20,207 nt of DNA, from contig JAOZPP010000061.1 in NCBI GenBank assembly GCA_029932675.1, positions 1 through 20,207 of the forward strand, written 5' to 3'. This document shows, in pieces, positions 11,608 to 18,471 of the stretch (position 1 is the stretch's first letter; every line of letters begins with the position of its first letter). The notes beneath the pieces were generated by a model that saw only the letters and a list, made by a program, of their open reading frames with translations, had not been told where the DNA came from and did no database searches. The position numbers were made by a program, and so were the translations under genes. The DNA is from a bacterium. GTDB lineage: Bacteria > SM23-81 > DAOVCL01.

Positions 11608-12372
11608 ATGAAAGTGGCGGTGACAGCAGAAGGAACTGGCTTGGATTCAAAGGTTGACCCAAGGTTCGGTCGGTGTCCCTATTTTCTTTTTGTGGAGACC
11701 GAGACGATGGACTTTGAAGCGGTGGAGAATTCTAATCTCTCGCTCGGTGGCGGAGCCGGGATTCAAGCTGCCCAATTTGTTGCCGAGAGGGGAGCTAAGG
11801 CAGTGCTTACTGGCAACTGTGGCCCTAATGCCTACCAGACCCTCACTGCTGCCGGGGTTCAGGTAGTGGTTGGCGTGAACGGATTGGTGAAGGAGGCTGT
11901 AGAAAGGTTCAAATCTGGTGGACTAAGGGCAACATCTGGGCCTAATGTAGAGGGGCATTTTGGCACTGGTGGATTGCCCCATTCAGGGCGGCCAGGAGGG
12001 GGATTTGGTCGGGGGATGGGAAGGGGGTACCGAATGGGGTTGGGGAGGTCACATCCGGTATTGAGGGAGGGGGGTGTACCTAACCAATTGAGCCGAGAGG
12101 ATGAGTTGAGGATGCTGCGGGAAGAGGCCCGGGCCATTGAGGAGGAGAAAAATCGTCTGGAGGAGCGGATTCGTCAGCTCGAGGTTGGGACTGGAACTCG
12201 TGCTATCGCTATAATTGATCAGGAGAAGTGCTCTGGCTGTGGGATTTGTATTCCTGTCTGCCCTACGCAAGCCATTCAGATGGAAGGGGAAAAAGCTGTA
12301 GTGAAGGATGGGTGTACAGCATGTGCTCGATGTGTGGGAGTATGTCCCACTGGAGCTATAAGTATAGGCTGA
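11608..12372 (+). CDS. NifX domain - Gly-rich linker - coiled coil - 2[4Fe-4S] ferredoxin fusion protein
   Basis: 254 residues in four parts. Residues 1-105 are a NifX/dinitrogenase-cofactor domain (D-P-R-F-G-R-C-P-Y-F start; L-T-G-N-C-G-P-N-A core). About 110-150 is a Gly/Arg-rich stretch resembling the DUF5320-like neighbours. About 158-193 is a heptad-type coiled coil (E-D-E-L-R-M-L-R-E-E ... R-L-E-E-R-I-R-Q-L). About 200-254 is a ferredoxin with two [4Fe-4S] motifs: Cys208, 211, 214, 218 and Cys236, 239, 242, 246. AGAGGAGG supports the start. The fusion ties a metal-cluster scaffold to an electron-transfer module in one polypeptide. Known relatives are mostly single-domain NifX proteins next to separate ferredoxin-type genes. 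Confidence 0.9.
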   Translation: MKVAVTAEGTGLDSKVDPRFGRCPYFLFVETETMDFEAVENSNLSLGGGAGIQAAQFVAERGAKAVLTGNCGPNAYQTLTAAGVQVVVGVNGLVKEAVERFKSGGLRATSGPNVEGHFGTGGLPHSGRPGGGFGRGMGRGYRMGLGRSHPVLREGGVPNQLSREDELRMLREEARAIEEEKNRLEERIRQLEVGTGTRAIAIIDQEKCSGCGICIPVCPTQAIQMEGEKAVVKDGCTACARCVGVCPTGAISIG

Positions 12373-12442
12373 TTTGAAGTATTGATTACAGGGGGAATAT
12401 CCCGTAAAAAACTTTGGTCTAAACCTAAAAAGGGAGGGAAAG

Positions 12443-12670
12443 ATGCCAAGAGGTGATGGAACAGGTCCTTTGGGTCAGGGGCCAGGGACCGGAAGGGGGA
12501 TGGGGATGGGACGGGGCGGTGGTCGGGGGAGGATGGGAGGGTATGGGTTGGGCCCAGGGGGAAGCTGTATTTGCCCAAGTTGTGGGAAGAAAGTCCCCCA
12601 TTCCCAAGGAACGCCTTGCACCCAGATGAGATGTCCTGCCTGTGGTGCCCCGATGACGAGGGCTAGATGA
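12443..12670 (+). CDS. DUF5320-like Gly-rich protein with C-terminal zinc ribbon
   Basis: 75 residues. The header M-P-R-G-D-G-T-G-P-L-G-Q-G-P-G-T-G-R matches that of the protein at 11131. A Gly/Arg/Met-rich stretch follows. In place of a coiled coil, the C-terminus carries C-x-C-P-S-C-G-K-K ... C-x5-C-P-A-C-G, a zinc-ribbon or rubredoxin-like metal site. AGGGAGGG precedes the ATG. Function unknown; it is a likely metal-binding companion of the flanking fusion protein and MinD-type ATPase. Confidence 0.8.
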   Translation: MPRGDGTGPLGQGPGTGRGMGMGRGGGRGRMGGYGLGPGGSCICPSCGKKVPHSQGTPCTQMRCPACGAPMTRAR

Positions 12671-12717
12671 TGGGAATTGTTGCCTCTCAATGATCTGCCG
12701 ATCCCTAAATAGGACCT

Positions 12718-13575
12718 ATGAAGATAGCTGTCGCCAGTGGTAAGGGGGGGACAGGGAAGACCACCGTGGCCACAAATTTGGCCTCTGTTATGGCAGAGGA
12801 AGGGCAGAAGCTGGTTTACATCGATTGCGATGTGGAAGAGCCAAATGGACACATCTTCCTTAAACCGGCGATAAGGCGAAGGATCCCCGCGGGGATACCT
12901 ATCCCGCAAGTCGACACAGAAAAGTGCACTGGCTGCGGGCTCTGCGGTCAAATCTGCCAATACAGCGCAATTGTGGTCATTAACAAAAGGGTGTTGACCT
13001 TTCCCCAACTGTGTAACGGTTGTGGAGGGTGTTCACTGATCTGTCCGGTGGGGGCAATCAAAGAGGTGCCCCGGCAGATAGGGGTGGTGGAGGTAGGCAC
13101 GGCGGATGGGATGGACTTTGTCCAGGGGTTTCTGGCTATTGGTGAAGTCAGGGCAACGCCCTTGATTAAGAAGGTGAAGGGCTCTGCTCCCCCTGGTGAG
13201 GGGATAAGCATTGTTGATGCCCCACCGGGAACCTCCTGTCCGGTTATCGAGTCGGTTAAAGGGGCAGACTTTGTCGTCTTGGTAACCGAGCCCACACCAT
13301 TTGGCCTCAATGACCTCAAACTTGCCGTGGGGATGATCCGGGAGCTATCCATCCCCTTTGGGGTGGTAATCAATCGATCTAATGTAGGGGACGAGGAGGT
13401 GAAAAGGTATTGCCAAACCGAGGGGATCAAAATTTTGTTAGAGATACCAGAAGACCGCCAGGTAGCTGAAGCCTACTCGCGGGGGGAGTTGGCCATCAAC
13501 GCCCTCCCTGAATATCGATCCCGGTTTCGTCAGTTGTTTAAATCCGTGGAGAGGAATTTTAAGGGAAAGGGGTAA
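12718..13575 (+). CDS. MinD-superfamily P-loop ATPase with inserted ferredoxin domain (copy 1)
   Basis: 285 residues, COG1149 type. The deviant Walker A SGKGGTGKTT (7-16) and C-D-V-E-E-P-N-G are followed by an inserted 2[4Fe-4S] ferredoxin: Cys70, 73, 76, 80 and Cys99, 102, 105, 109. The ATPase then resumes with G-I-S-I-V-D-A-P-P-G-T-S-C-P-V-I and V-V-L-V-T-E-P-T-P-F-G-L-N-D-L. Pairs of such proteins are core members of the Desulfovibrio ORP complex, where they associate with the NifX-like ORP protein. A copy with 293 residues ends this operon. Likely role: ATP-driven Fe-S or heterometal cluster transfer. The FmdB gene follows after 4 bases, so they are tightly coupled. Confidence 0.93.
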   Translation: MKIAVASGKGGTGKTTVATNLASVMAEEGQKLVYIDCDVEEPNGHIFLKPAIRRRIPAGIPIPQVDTEKCTGCGLCGQICQYSAIVVINKRVLTFPQLCNGCGGCSLICPVGAIKEVPRQIGVVEVGTADGMDFVQGFLAIGEVRATPLIKKVKGSAPPGEGISIVDAPPGTSCPVIESVKGADFVVLVTEPTPFGLNDLKLAVGMIRELSIPFGVVINRSNVGDEEVKRYCQTEGIKILLEIPEDRQVAEAYSRGELAINALPEYRSRFRQLFKSVERNFKGKG

Positions 13576-13579
13576 ACCT

Positions 13580-13786
13580 ATGCCTATCTTCGAGTATAGA
13601 TGCAAAAACTGTGGTCAAATCACTGAGTTCCTGGAAAGGGCCGACTTCAAGGGGGAACATATTTGCCAGGGTTGTGGGAGCAGGGAGATGGAGAAGCAGA
13701 TCTCCCTGTTTAGCGCCCAGATCTCCGGTAGCTCCTCTTCAACAAGCAGCGACACCTGTCCCACCGGAACCTGTCCGCTCTCTTAA
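13580..13786 (+). CDS. FmdB-family zinc ribbon protein (copy 2)
   Basis: 68 residues. M-P-I-F-E-Y-R-C-K-N-C-G and the second pair Cys29/Cys32 give the FmdB zinc ribbon. A Ser-rich linker (S-S-S-S-T-S-S) leads to a short C-terminal D-T-C-P-T-G-T-C-P-L-S with Cys60 and Cys65. Copy 1 also has cysteines in its tail, though in a different arrangement. It sits 4 bases after the MinD-type ATPase with AAGGGG as ribosome site. Role unknown; probably metal binding within this operon. Confidence 0.85.
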   Translation: MPIFEYRCKNCGQITEFLERADFKGEHICQGCGSREMEKQISLFSAQISGSSSSTSSDTCPTGTCPLS

Positions 13787-13800
13787 CCGGTGGGGAATCC

Positions 13801-14334
13801 TTGTCGGATTTCTACGAGCGGCTTAAACCCTGGTTGTTCAGCCAGGTTGCTGAGGAATTAAGGTACGCCAATTGCATCTTAGATCTGGGATGTGGAGATT
13901 GTAAACTTCTTCGTTGGTTGGCTGAAACCTATGGAAAGAGCACCATAGGAGTGGACATATCTGATCTGGGGTTTCCTCCAGCAGGGGAGGGGATAAGCTG
14001 CCTCCGGGGAGATGCTCAATCGCTTGATTTCATTGGTAAGGGGGCTATAGATGCGGTTCTCCTCTTCTGGTCCTTACATGAGATGGGAGACCCCTTAGCC
14101 GTTCTTCAGGAGGCCAGGAGAGTTCTTCACCCCTTAGGGGAGGTTCTCATCATCGAATTCCCGCGAGGCTCTTTGGCTCAAAAACTATGGAACGAAACCT
14201 ACTATTCTGTAGGGGAAGTAGCCAATATGCTTAGGGAAACTGGCTTTTGGAGATCAGAAGCGAGGTTAATTGTCCATCGCCAATTGATTTGGGCTAAAGG
14301 GTTCAAGGGCCCTCGCCCAAAGGGGGTGAGGTGA
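13801..14334 (+). CDS. Small class I SAM-dependent methyltransferase
   Basis: 177 residues. Motif I I-L-D-L-G-C-G-D-C-K (26-35), acidic V-D-I-S (51-54), G-D-A-Q-S near 72, A-V-L-L-F-W-S-L-H-E-M (motif IV region) and L-H-P-L-G-E-V-L-I-I-E-F define a type 11-like Rossmann methyltransferase. The chosen start is TTG at 13801, with GGTGGGG in front; no ATG lies near the family N-terminus. The stop overlaps the next start (GTGA), so it is coupled to the second MinD/ferredoxin ATPase. The substrate is unknown. Its place between two cluster-ATPase genes suggests a protein or small thiol/metal ligand as the methyl acceptor, which is speculative. Confidence 0.85.
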   Translation: MSDFYERLKPWLFSQVAEELRYANCILDLGCGDCKLLRWLAETYGKSTIGVDISDLGFPPAGEGISCLRGDAQSLDFIGKGAIDAVLLFWSLHEMGDPLAVLQEARRVLHPLGEVLIIEFPRGSLAQKLWNETYYSVGEVANMLRETGFWRSEARLIVHRQLIWAKGFKGPRPKGVR

Positions 14335-15212
14335 AGGAACTTGTGGTGATAAGCGGCAAAGGGGGCACAGGGAAGACGAGCTTGGTTGCTTCCTTCTCCA
14401 CCTTGGCGGAAAGGAAGGTTCTTGCCGATTGTGATGTGGATGCTGCTGACCTCTGGCTCATCCTGGAACCCCGGATACTTCGTCGGAAGCCCTTTTCTGG
14501 AAGTAAGAAAGCAGAGATAATTGAGGAGAAATGCACAGCTTGCGGAAGATGTGAGGAGGTTTGTCGCTTTGAGGCCATCAGGGGCACTGGTCCCCCAGAG
14601 GATCGAGTCTACAGGGTGGATCCCATTGGCTGTGAAGGATGTGGCGTCTGTTTCTATATCTGTCCGGAGAAGGCCATTGATTTTCAAGAGCGGATCAACG
14701 GTGAGTGGTTCATCTCTGAGACCCGCAATGGGCCATTGGTTCATGCTAAGCTGGGCATCGCTGAGGAGAATTCGGGAAAGCTGGTTACCTTGGTGCGGAA
14801 GGAAGCTAAGCATCTGGCTGAGGAGCGAGGTTTAGATTTAGTAATTATCGACGGATCGCCGGGCATTGGCTGTCCGGTGATTGCCTCTGTTACCGGGGCT
14901 GACCTCGCTCTGGTGGTCACCGAGCCTACCCTTTCTGGTCAGCATGATTTAGAGCGGGTGACTAAATTGACTGCCCATTTTGGTATACCAACAGTTGTCT
15001 GTATCAACAAGTATGACCTCAATCCCCAGATGTCTGCAGTAATAGAGGGATGGGCAAGGGAGGTGGGTCTGAAAGTAGTAGGTAGGGTGAGGTATGATCC
15101 AGCGGTGACTAAAGCCCAGATTATGAGGGCTAGCCTGGTGGAGTACACTGGTGGCAAGATAGCGGAGGAGGTAAGATCCCTCTGGAGGCACATAGTCTAT
15201 GAACTAGGTTAA
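14331..15212 (+). CDS. MinD-superfamily P-loop ATPase with inserted ferredoxin domain (copy 2)
   Basis: 293 residues. The start is GTG at 14331, overlapping the methyltransferase stop. Walker A is SGKGGTGKTS (8-17), then C-D-V-D-A-A-D. The inserted ferredoxin has Cys68, 71, 74, 78 and Cys101, 104, 107, 111. I-I-D-G-S-P-G-I-G-C-P-V-I and V-V-T-E-P-T-L-S-G-Q-H-D-L follow. It is clearly a paralogue of the 12718 gene; the two probably work as a pair, as the two COG1149 proteins of the ORP complex do. It is the last gene of the operon, and a strong terminator follows within 14 bases. Confidence 0.93.
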   Translation: MKELVVISGKGGTGKTSLVASFSTLAERKVLADCDVDAADLWLILEPRILRRKPFSGSKKAEIIEEKCTACGRCEEVCRFEAIRGTGPPEDRVYRVDPIGCEGCGVCFYICPEKAIDFQERINGEWFISETRNGPLVHAKLGIAEENSGKLVTLVRKEAKHLAEERGLDLVIIDGSPGIGCPVIASVTGADLALVVTEPTLSGQHDLERVTKLTAHFGIPTVVCINKYDLNPQMSAVIEGWAREVGLKVVGRVRYDPAVTKAQIMRASLVEYTGGKIAEEVRSLWRHIVYELG

Positions 15213-15225
15213 TCTATGAGCTCTT

Positions 15226-15270
15226 CCAAGAGGGGGGCTACCCTTTAAGGTAGCCCCCCTCTTGGTTTAC
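15226..15270 (+). terminator. Bidirectional-looking terminator between convergent genes
   Basis: CCAAGAGGGGGGCTACC (15226-15242) and its exact complement (15249-15265) make a 17-bp stem with loop CTTTAA, followed on the + strand by TTTACTT. It closes the metal-cluster operon and lies directly after the stop of the minus-strand lipoprotein gene. Confidence 0.88.
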
Positions 15271-16820
15271 TTCCTTGTGGTGAAGGAAAACCGGTAGGGG
15301 TAGGGGAGCTTCATTCCACCGATGTCCTGGGCCGATGTGTCCACCTGCACGGTGTAGGTGGTATTTGCCCGTAGGTATCCTTCAGGATGGAAATAGAATT
15401 CGTAGAGGGAATTCCACTCGAAGTGGCCTTCGGCTGGGGGATCGATGGAGAAGGCGCTTTCTGCTTTTTCCTGATCCACTGAGGTGTTGAATAGAATCGA
15501 TATACTGGCTGTGGTGTCTACCCAGGTTGCCCCATTGACCGGATGGGTGGAGCTTATTCGCAGCGGTTCGGTTGTAAAGGAGAAGGAATCGGGTTCTGCC
15601 AGCTTCGTCCCATAGATGTCCCTTGCCGCTTGAGATACCTTTACCGTATATACGGTGCTGGTGGTCAAGGGGGAGCCTGGCTGAAAACGGATTTCGCTTC
15701 CCCAGGGGCTGTAATTGCTTGAGAAATACCCCTCTACCGGCGGGGAGAAGGAGAGGGCCCCATATAGGCTCTCCTCCTCCATCCACCCATTGAAGGAAAG
15801 GCGGATATAGATTTTGGTGGGCACATCGGTGGCGCCATTGGAAGGGGAGGAGTAGCGGAGGTATAGGCCTTCTGTGCTAAAGCGGACTGAATCGGGTCCT
15901 TTGAAGCCAAATCCATTTACATCCCTTGCCCCTTCACCAATGACAATGGTATATTCCGTATCTGCCCTCAGGGGAGTATTGGGCTCGATGTTCAGGCGGG
16001 AGCCCGAATAGGGGAAGTCGGAATACCAGTTATAGGTGCAGCTCAGCGGGGGGTCAATGGAGAGGGCATCTTTGGTAGAACTATGGTCCATCTCGCTGTT
16101 AAACCTGATGGTGATGTGATCCCACAACTCCACATCCTTTTCCCCTGCCGTGGGATGGGTTGATTCCACCCTTATTCGATCCGTGGTGAACGAAAACGAG
16201 TAGTCAAAGGAGAGGCTTTCACCCTCCTCGGTTTGTGCACCTCTCGTAAGGGTCACCGTGTAGGTAGTCTCTGGGATGAGGGAAAAATTGGGCTGATAGC
16301 GGAAATTCCTGCTTCCGCCCTGCCAGACGAATTCACCCTCCAGAGGGGGATCTATGCTAAATGAGGATTCCACACTCCCCTCATCCATTGCCTTTAGGAA
16401 GGAGAGGGAGATATAATTGGCTAAAGGAACCCTTCTATCCCCGTCTCGGGGATGGGTTGATGTAATTTGAGCGGGCATTGCGGAGAGGGTTATCAGGGGA
16501 ACGGTGGTGATCGCTCCATCAGAAACGGTAACCTCCTTTGATGTATAGCTACTATACCCAGGGGCGCTTAGCCGCAAGAAATAGGTTCCCACCCTGAGCC
16601 CATCGATCCGATAGTAACCCTCTTTATCCACCCAGGTGGAGTCCACTGGCTTACCTTGGAGGGCAACTACCTTCGCTCCACAACCCTTTGGCTCTACCGT
16701 TCCCACAATACTTCCCCTACCGTATGGGTTGGTAGTCTTGTTCTCGCTACAACCCACTAGAAAGGTCAAAGCCCAGAGGAGGATGAGGATATATCCCCAA
16801 AGGTTTCTGGATAAATCCAT
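15267..16820 (-). CDS. Lipoprotein with carboxypeptidase-regulatory-like domain and four Big_5 Ig-like repeats
   Basis: 517 residues. A signal peptide ends in the lipobox L-V-G-C with Cys24, so this is a lipid-anchored envelope protein. About 35-112 is a carboxypeptidase regulatory-like beta sandwich (G-S-I-V-G-T-V-E, D-K-E-G-Y-Y-R-I-D-G-L, G-T-Y-F-L-R-L-S-A-P-G-Y). Four Big_5-type repeats of ~100 residues follow, each with S-T/S-H/S-P ... N/F-x-M-x-x-x-S ... S-I/F-S/D-P-P ... L-x-x-x-T-x-Y-T-V ... F-S-F-T-T. There is no catalytic domain. It is likely an adhesive or structural surface protein. AGGAGGTG supports the ATG. It follows the DUF3795 gene by 32 bases on the same strand. Confidence 0.9.
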   Translation of the reverse strand: MDLSRNLWGYILILLWALTFLVGCSENKTTNPYGRGSIVGTVEPKGCGAKVVALQGKPVDSTWVDKEGYYRIDGLRVGTYFLRLSAPGYSSYTSKEVTVSDGAITTVPLITLSAMPAQITSTHPRDGDRRVPLANYISLSFLKAMDEGSVESSFSIDPPLEGEFVWQGGSRNFRYQPNFSLIPETTYTVTLTRGAQTEEGESLSFDYSFSFTTDRIRVESTHPTAGEKDVELWDHITIRFNSEMDHSSTKDALSIDPPLSCTYNWYSDFPYSGSRLNIEPNTPLRADTEYTIVIGEGARDVNGFGFKGPDSVRFSTEGLYLRYSSPSNGATDVPTKIYIRLSFNGWMEEESLYGALSFSPPVEGYFSSNYSPWGSEIRFQPGSPLTTSTVYTVKVSQAARDIYGTKLAEPDSFSFTTEPLRISSTHPVNGATWVDTTASISILFNTSVDQEKAESAFSIDPPAEGHFEWNSLYEFYFHPEGYLRANTTYTVQVDTSAQDIGGMKLPYPYRFSFTTRK

Positions 16821-16852
16821 TCTGCACCTCCTTTCCTTGGGTAGAAGTCGGG

Positions 16853-17194
16853 CTAAGCGTTCCTGATCTCTTCCAGGGTGGTCCGTGCATCAGGAGCATG
16901 GACAAAGAAGCCTTCCAGCTTATCACAGGCATATTCATCACAGAAGGCACAATTATCTATCCCCTTTTCCAGCCCGCACCTCCTTATCTCACAGAGTTGG
17001 CAGTATTCTATATGCCTTCCGTTTTCGGCCAGACACCCATCACAATTGATGGCCTCGGGTTTGATCTCCGTGTTGAACTGTTTTGTCCACATCTGGGCGA
17101 CCCTCTTCCTTTCTTCATCATCATCCTTCTGAGTGGCCAAATAAGCCGGGCATTTGGTGCAGACTATGCCGCAAAAGGCAACCATCCTTTCCAT
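16853..17194 (-). CDS. DUF3795 Cys-rich protein
   Basis: 113 residues with 11 cysteines. The start M-V-A-F-C-G-I-V-C-T-K-C-P-A-Y is the DUF3795 signature. C-D-G-C, C-Q-L-C-x4-C and C-A-F-C-x4-C follow (Cys51/54, 65/68/73, 82/85/90). The arrangement suggests zinc or Fe-S binding; the family has no assigned function and is common in anaerobes. GGAGGTG lies before the ATG. It is probably co-transcribed with the lipoprotein gene downstream, though no functional link is evident. Confidence 0.85.
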   Translation of the reverse strand: MERMVAFCGIVCTKCPAYLATQKDDDEERKRVAQMWTKQFNTEIKPEAINCDGCLAENGRHIEYCQLCEIRRCGLEKGIDNCAFCDEYACDKLEGFFVHAPDARTTLEEIRNA

Positions 17195-17235
17195 AGGTTT
17201 TCACCTCCTCTCCGCGGGATTTTCTACGTTTGCCA

Positions 17236-17269
17236 AATTCCCAGAGGGACGATAGCCCCTCTGGGAATT
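17236..17269 (-). terminator. Hairpin after the DUF7309/DUF6930-like gene
   Basis: AATTCCCAGAGGG (17236-17248) and CCCTCTGGGAATT (17257-17269) form a perfect 13-bp stem. It is 39 bases downstream of the minus-strand stop, followed on that strand by TTTGG. Likely terminator of the upstream minus-strand gene. Confidence 0.6.
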
Positions 17270-17307
17270 AGTAATCCTCCCCTCTCTCCCATTTGAAATT
17301 TTTAAGG

Positions 17308-18348
17308 TTATGAATCAAATCTGGGGAAGAGCTCCTTCAATGATTCTCTGGTCTCCTCCATAGCGGTTAGCTTCTTCACCAATTGCAATTTGATCCCCAA
17401 CCCAGAGGCAATGGGCTTTAGCAGATGGAAGACCATCTCCTTTTCCACCTGGATCTCGGTGGGCAAGGATTTGGCCCTCTCCAGCAGCTTTATACACTCT
17501 TCGGCGAATTGGGAGGGGAGCTCGGACCCCTTAAGGAGGAAGACATCTAAGATAAATCGTGAATCCTGGTCAATCCAGATCGAGAGGTAAGGATAAAAGG
17601 GCCTTTCCCCCCTTTTGTCCCTCACCGGCTCGGGGGAGTAGGAAAAATCAACCTCCCAGGTCATTGGTTGGTGGGGGGCTACCTTTTCGATCCTCTTCAA
17701 CCGGACCTCATCAATTGGGGGCAGAACGACCTCTTTCTCCTCTATGGGCTTTAATTCCATCCATTCGTCCTTCCAGCTAAGCCCGGAGGCATCTTTGACC
17801 GGAACCCTAACCAGCAATTGGTTTCCCTTGGGAGGTGTAAGCAGATCTTCGTTATCCAAAAAGCGAAGGCAAACATCTTTGGCCTGCTCTAAGGCCAAGG
17901 TCAAGTATCTCACCTCCTCCCGCGTTAGGTACCAGGGGTAGTAGCCCGGGGAATAGTTGCGGAAGAGAGGCCAGGAGTTATGTCCTCTAAATTTCAATCC
18001 AAGCCTCTTTATCACCTCCAGATCGGCCTTTGTCAGATATCTTCTGTCTTCGAAGGAGGCCATTAAACACTTCTGGATATGGATTGCATCCAGAGTATCC
18101 ATGGGAACCTCTTGGGATTGGATCTTTAGGTATCCCCTTAATCCCTCTTCGCCCAGATAGACTGCCAGGGCGAACATCTCCCCCCACGCCCCTAATATGC
18201 AACAGTAGCCTACTTCCCCATTTTCCGGATTCTGCACGCCAAAGAGGTCCGAATCGAGCATCCAGTCCCAACTCTCTATTTCCTTGAATTCCTCTGCTGC
18301 CTTATACAATCCCCGCCAATCCTCCAGGGTTGGTTTCTTGCTTGCCAT
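17308..18348 (-). CDS. DUF7309/DUF6930-like protein of unknown function
   Basis: 346 residues, soluble, no signal peptide. The N-terminal ~110 residues contain W-D-W-M-L-D-S-D-L-F-G-V-Q-N-P and G-E-V-G-Y-C-C-I-L-G ... A-L-A-V-Y-L-G-E-E-G-L, which resembles DUF7309. A central R-N-Y-S-P-G-Y-Y-P-W-Y-L-T-x-E-E-V-R-Y-L motif and the C-terminal part with F-Y-P-Y-L-S-I-W-I-D resemble DUF6930. No catalytic residues can be assigned. AAAAGGAGAGGG precedes the ATG. It stands alone on the minus strand, with hairpins on both sides. Confidence 0.7.
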   Translation of the reverse strand: MASKKPTLEDWRGLYKAAEEFKEIESWDWMLDSDLFGVQNPENGEVGYCCILGAWGEMFALAVYLGEEGLRGYLKIQSQEVPMDTLDAIHIQKCLMASFEDRRYLTKADLEVIKRLGLKFRGHNSWPLFRNYSPGYYPWYLTREEVRYLTLALEQAKDVCLRFLDNEDLLTPPKGNQLLVRVPVKDASGLSWKDEWMELKPIEEKEVVLPPIDEVRLKRIEKVAPHQPMTWEVDFSYSPEPVRDKRGERPFYPYLSIWIDQDSRFILDVFLLKGSELPSQFAEECIKLLERAKSLPTEIQVEKEMVFHLLKPIASGLGIKLQLVKKLTAMEETRESLKELFPRFDS

Positions 18349-18425
18349 CTACCCTCTCCTTTTCGTTAATTTAAGTTCTTGGCCAAGAGCGGTTACTAAA
18401 AGATTGATGAAGATCTGGTTCTTTT

Positions 18426-18471
18426 TATGAGCATATTTGGGGGATTATCTCCTGAAGCATTTAAGCTCATA
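18426..18471 (-). terminator. Inverted repeat spanning the stop codon of the isomerase-like gene
   Basis: TATGAGC (18426-18432) pairs with GCTCATA (18465-18471), a 7-bp stem with a long loop. The stop codon (18467-18469) lies inside one arm. There is no T-tract on the minus strand. Weak terminator candidate. Confidence 0.3.

Noticed and set aside
12475-13008. 177-codon minus-strand frame opposite the DUF5320-like and MinD-type genes
   Set aside because: Its Pro-rich composition mirrors the Gly-rich gene on the other strand, and real, overlapping plus-strand genes explain the region.
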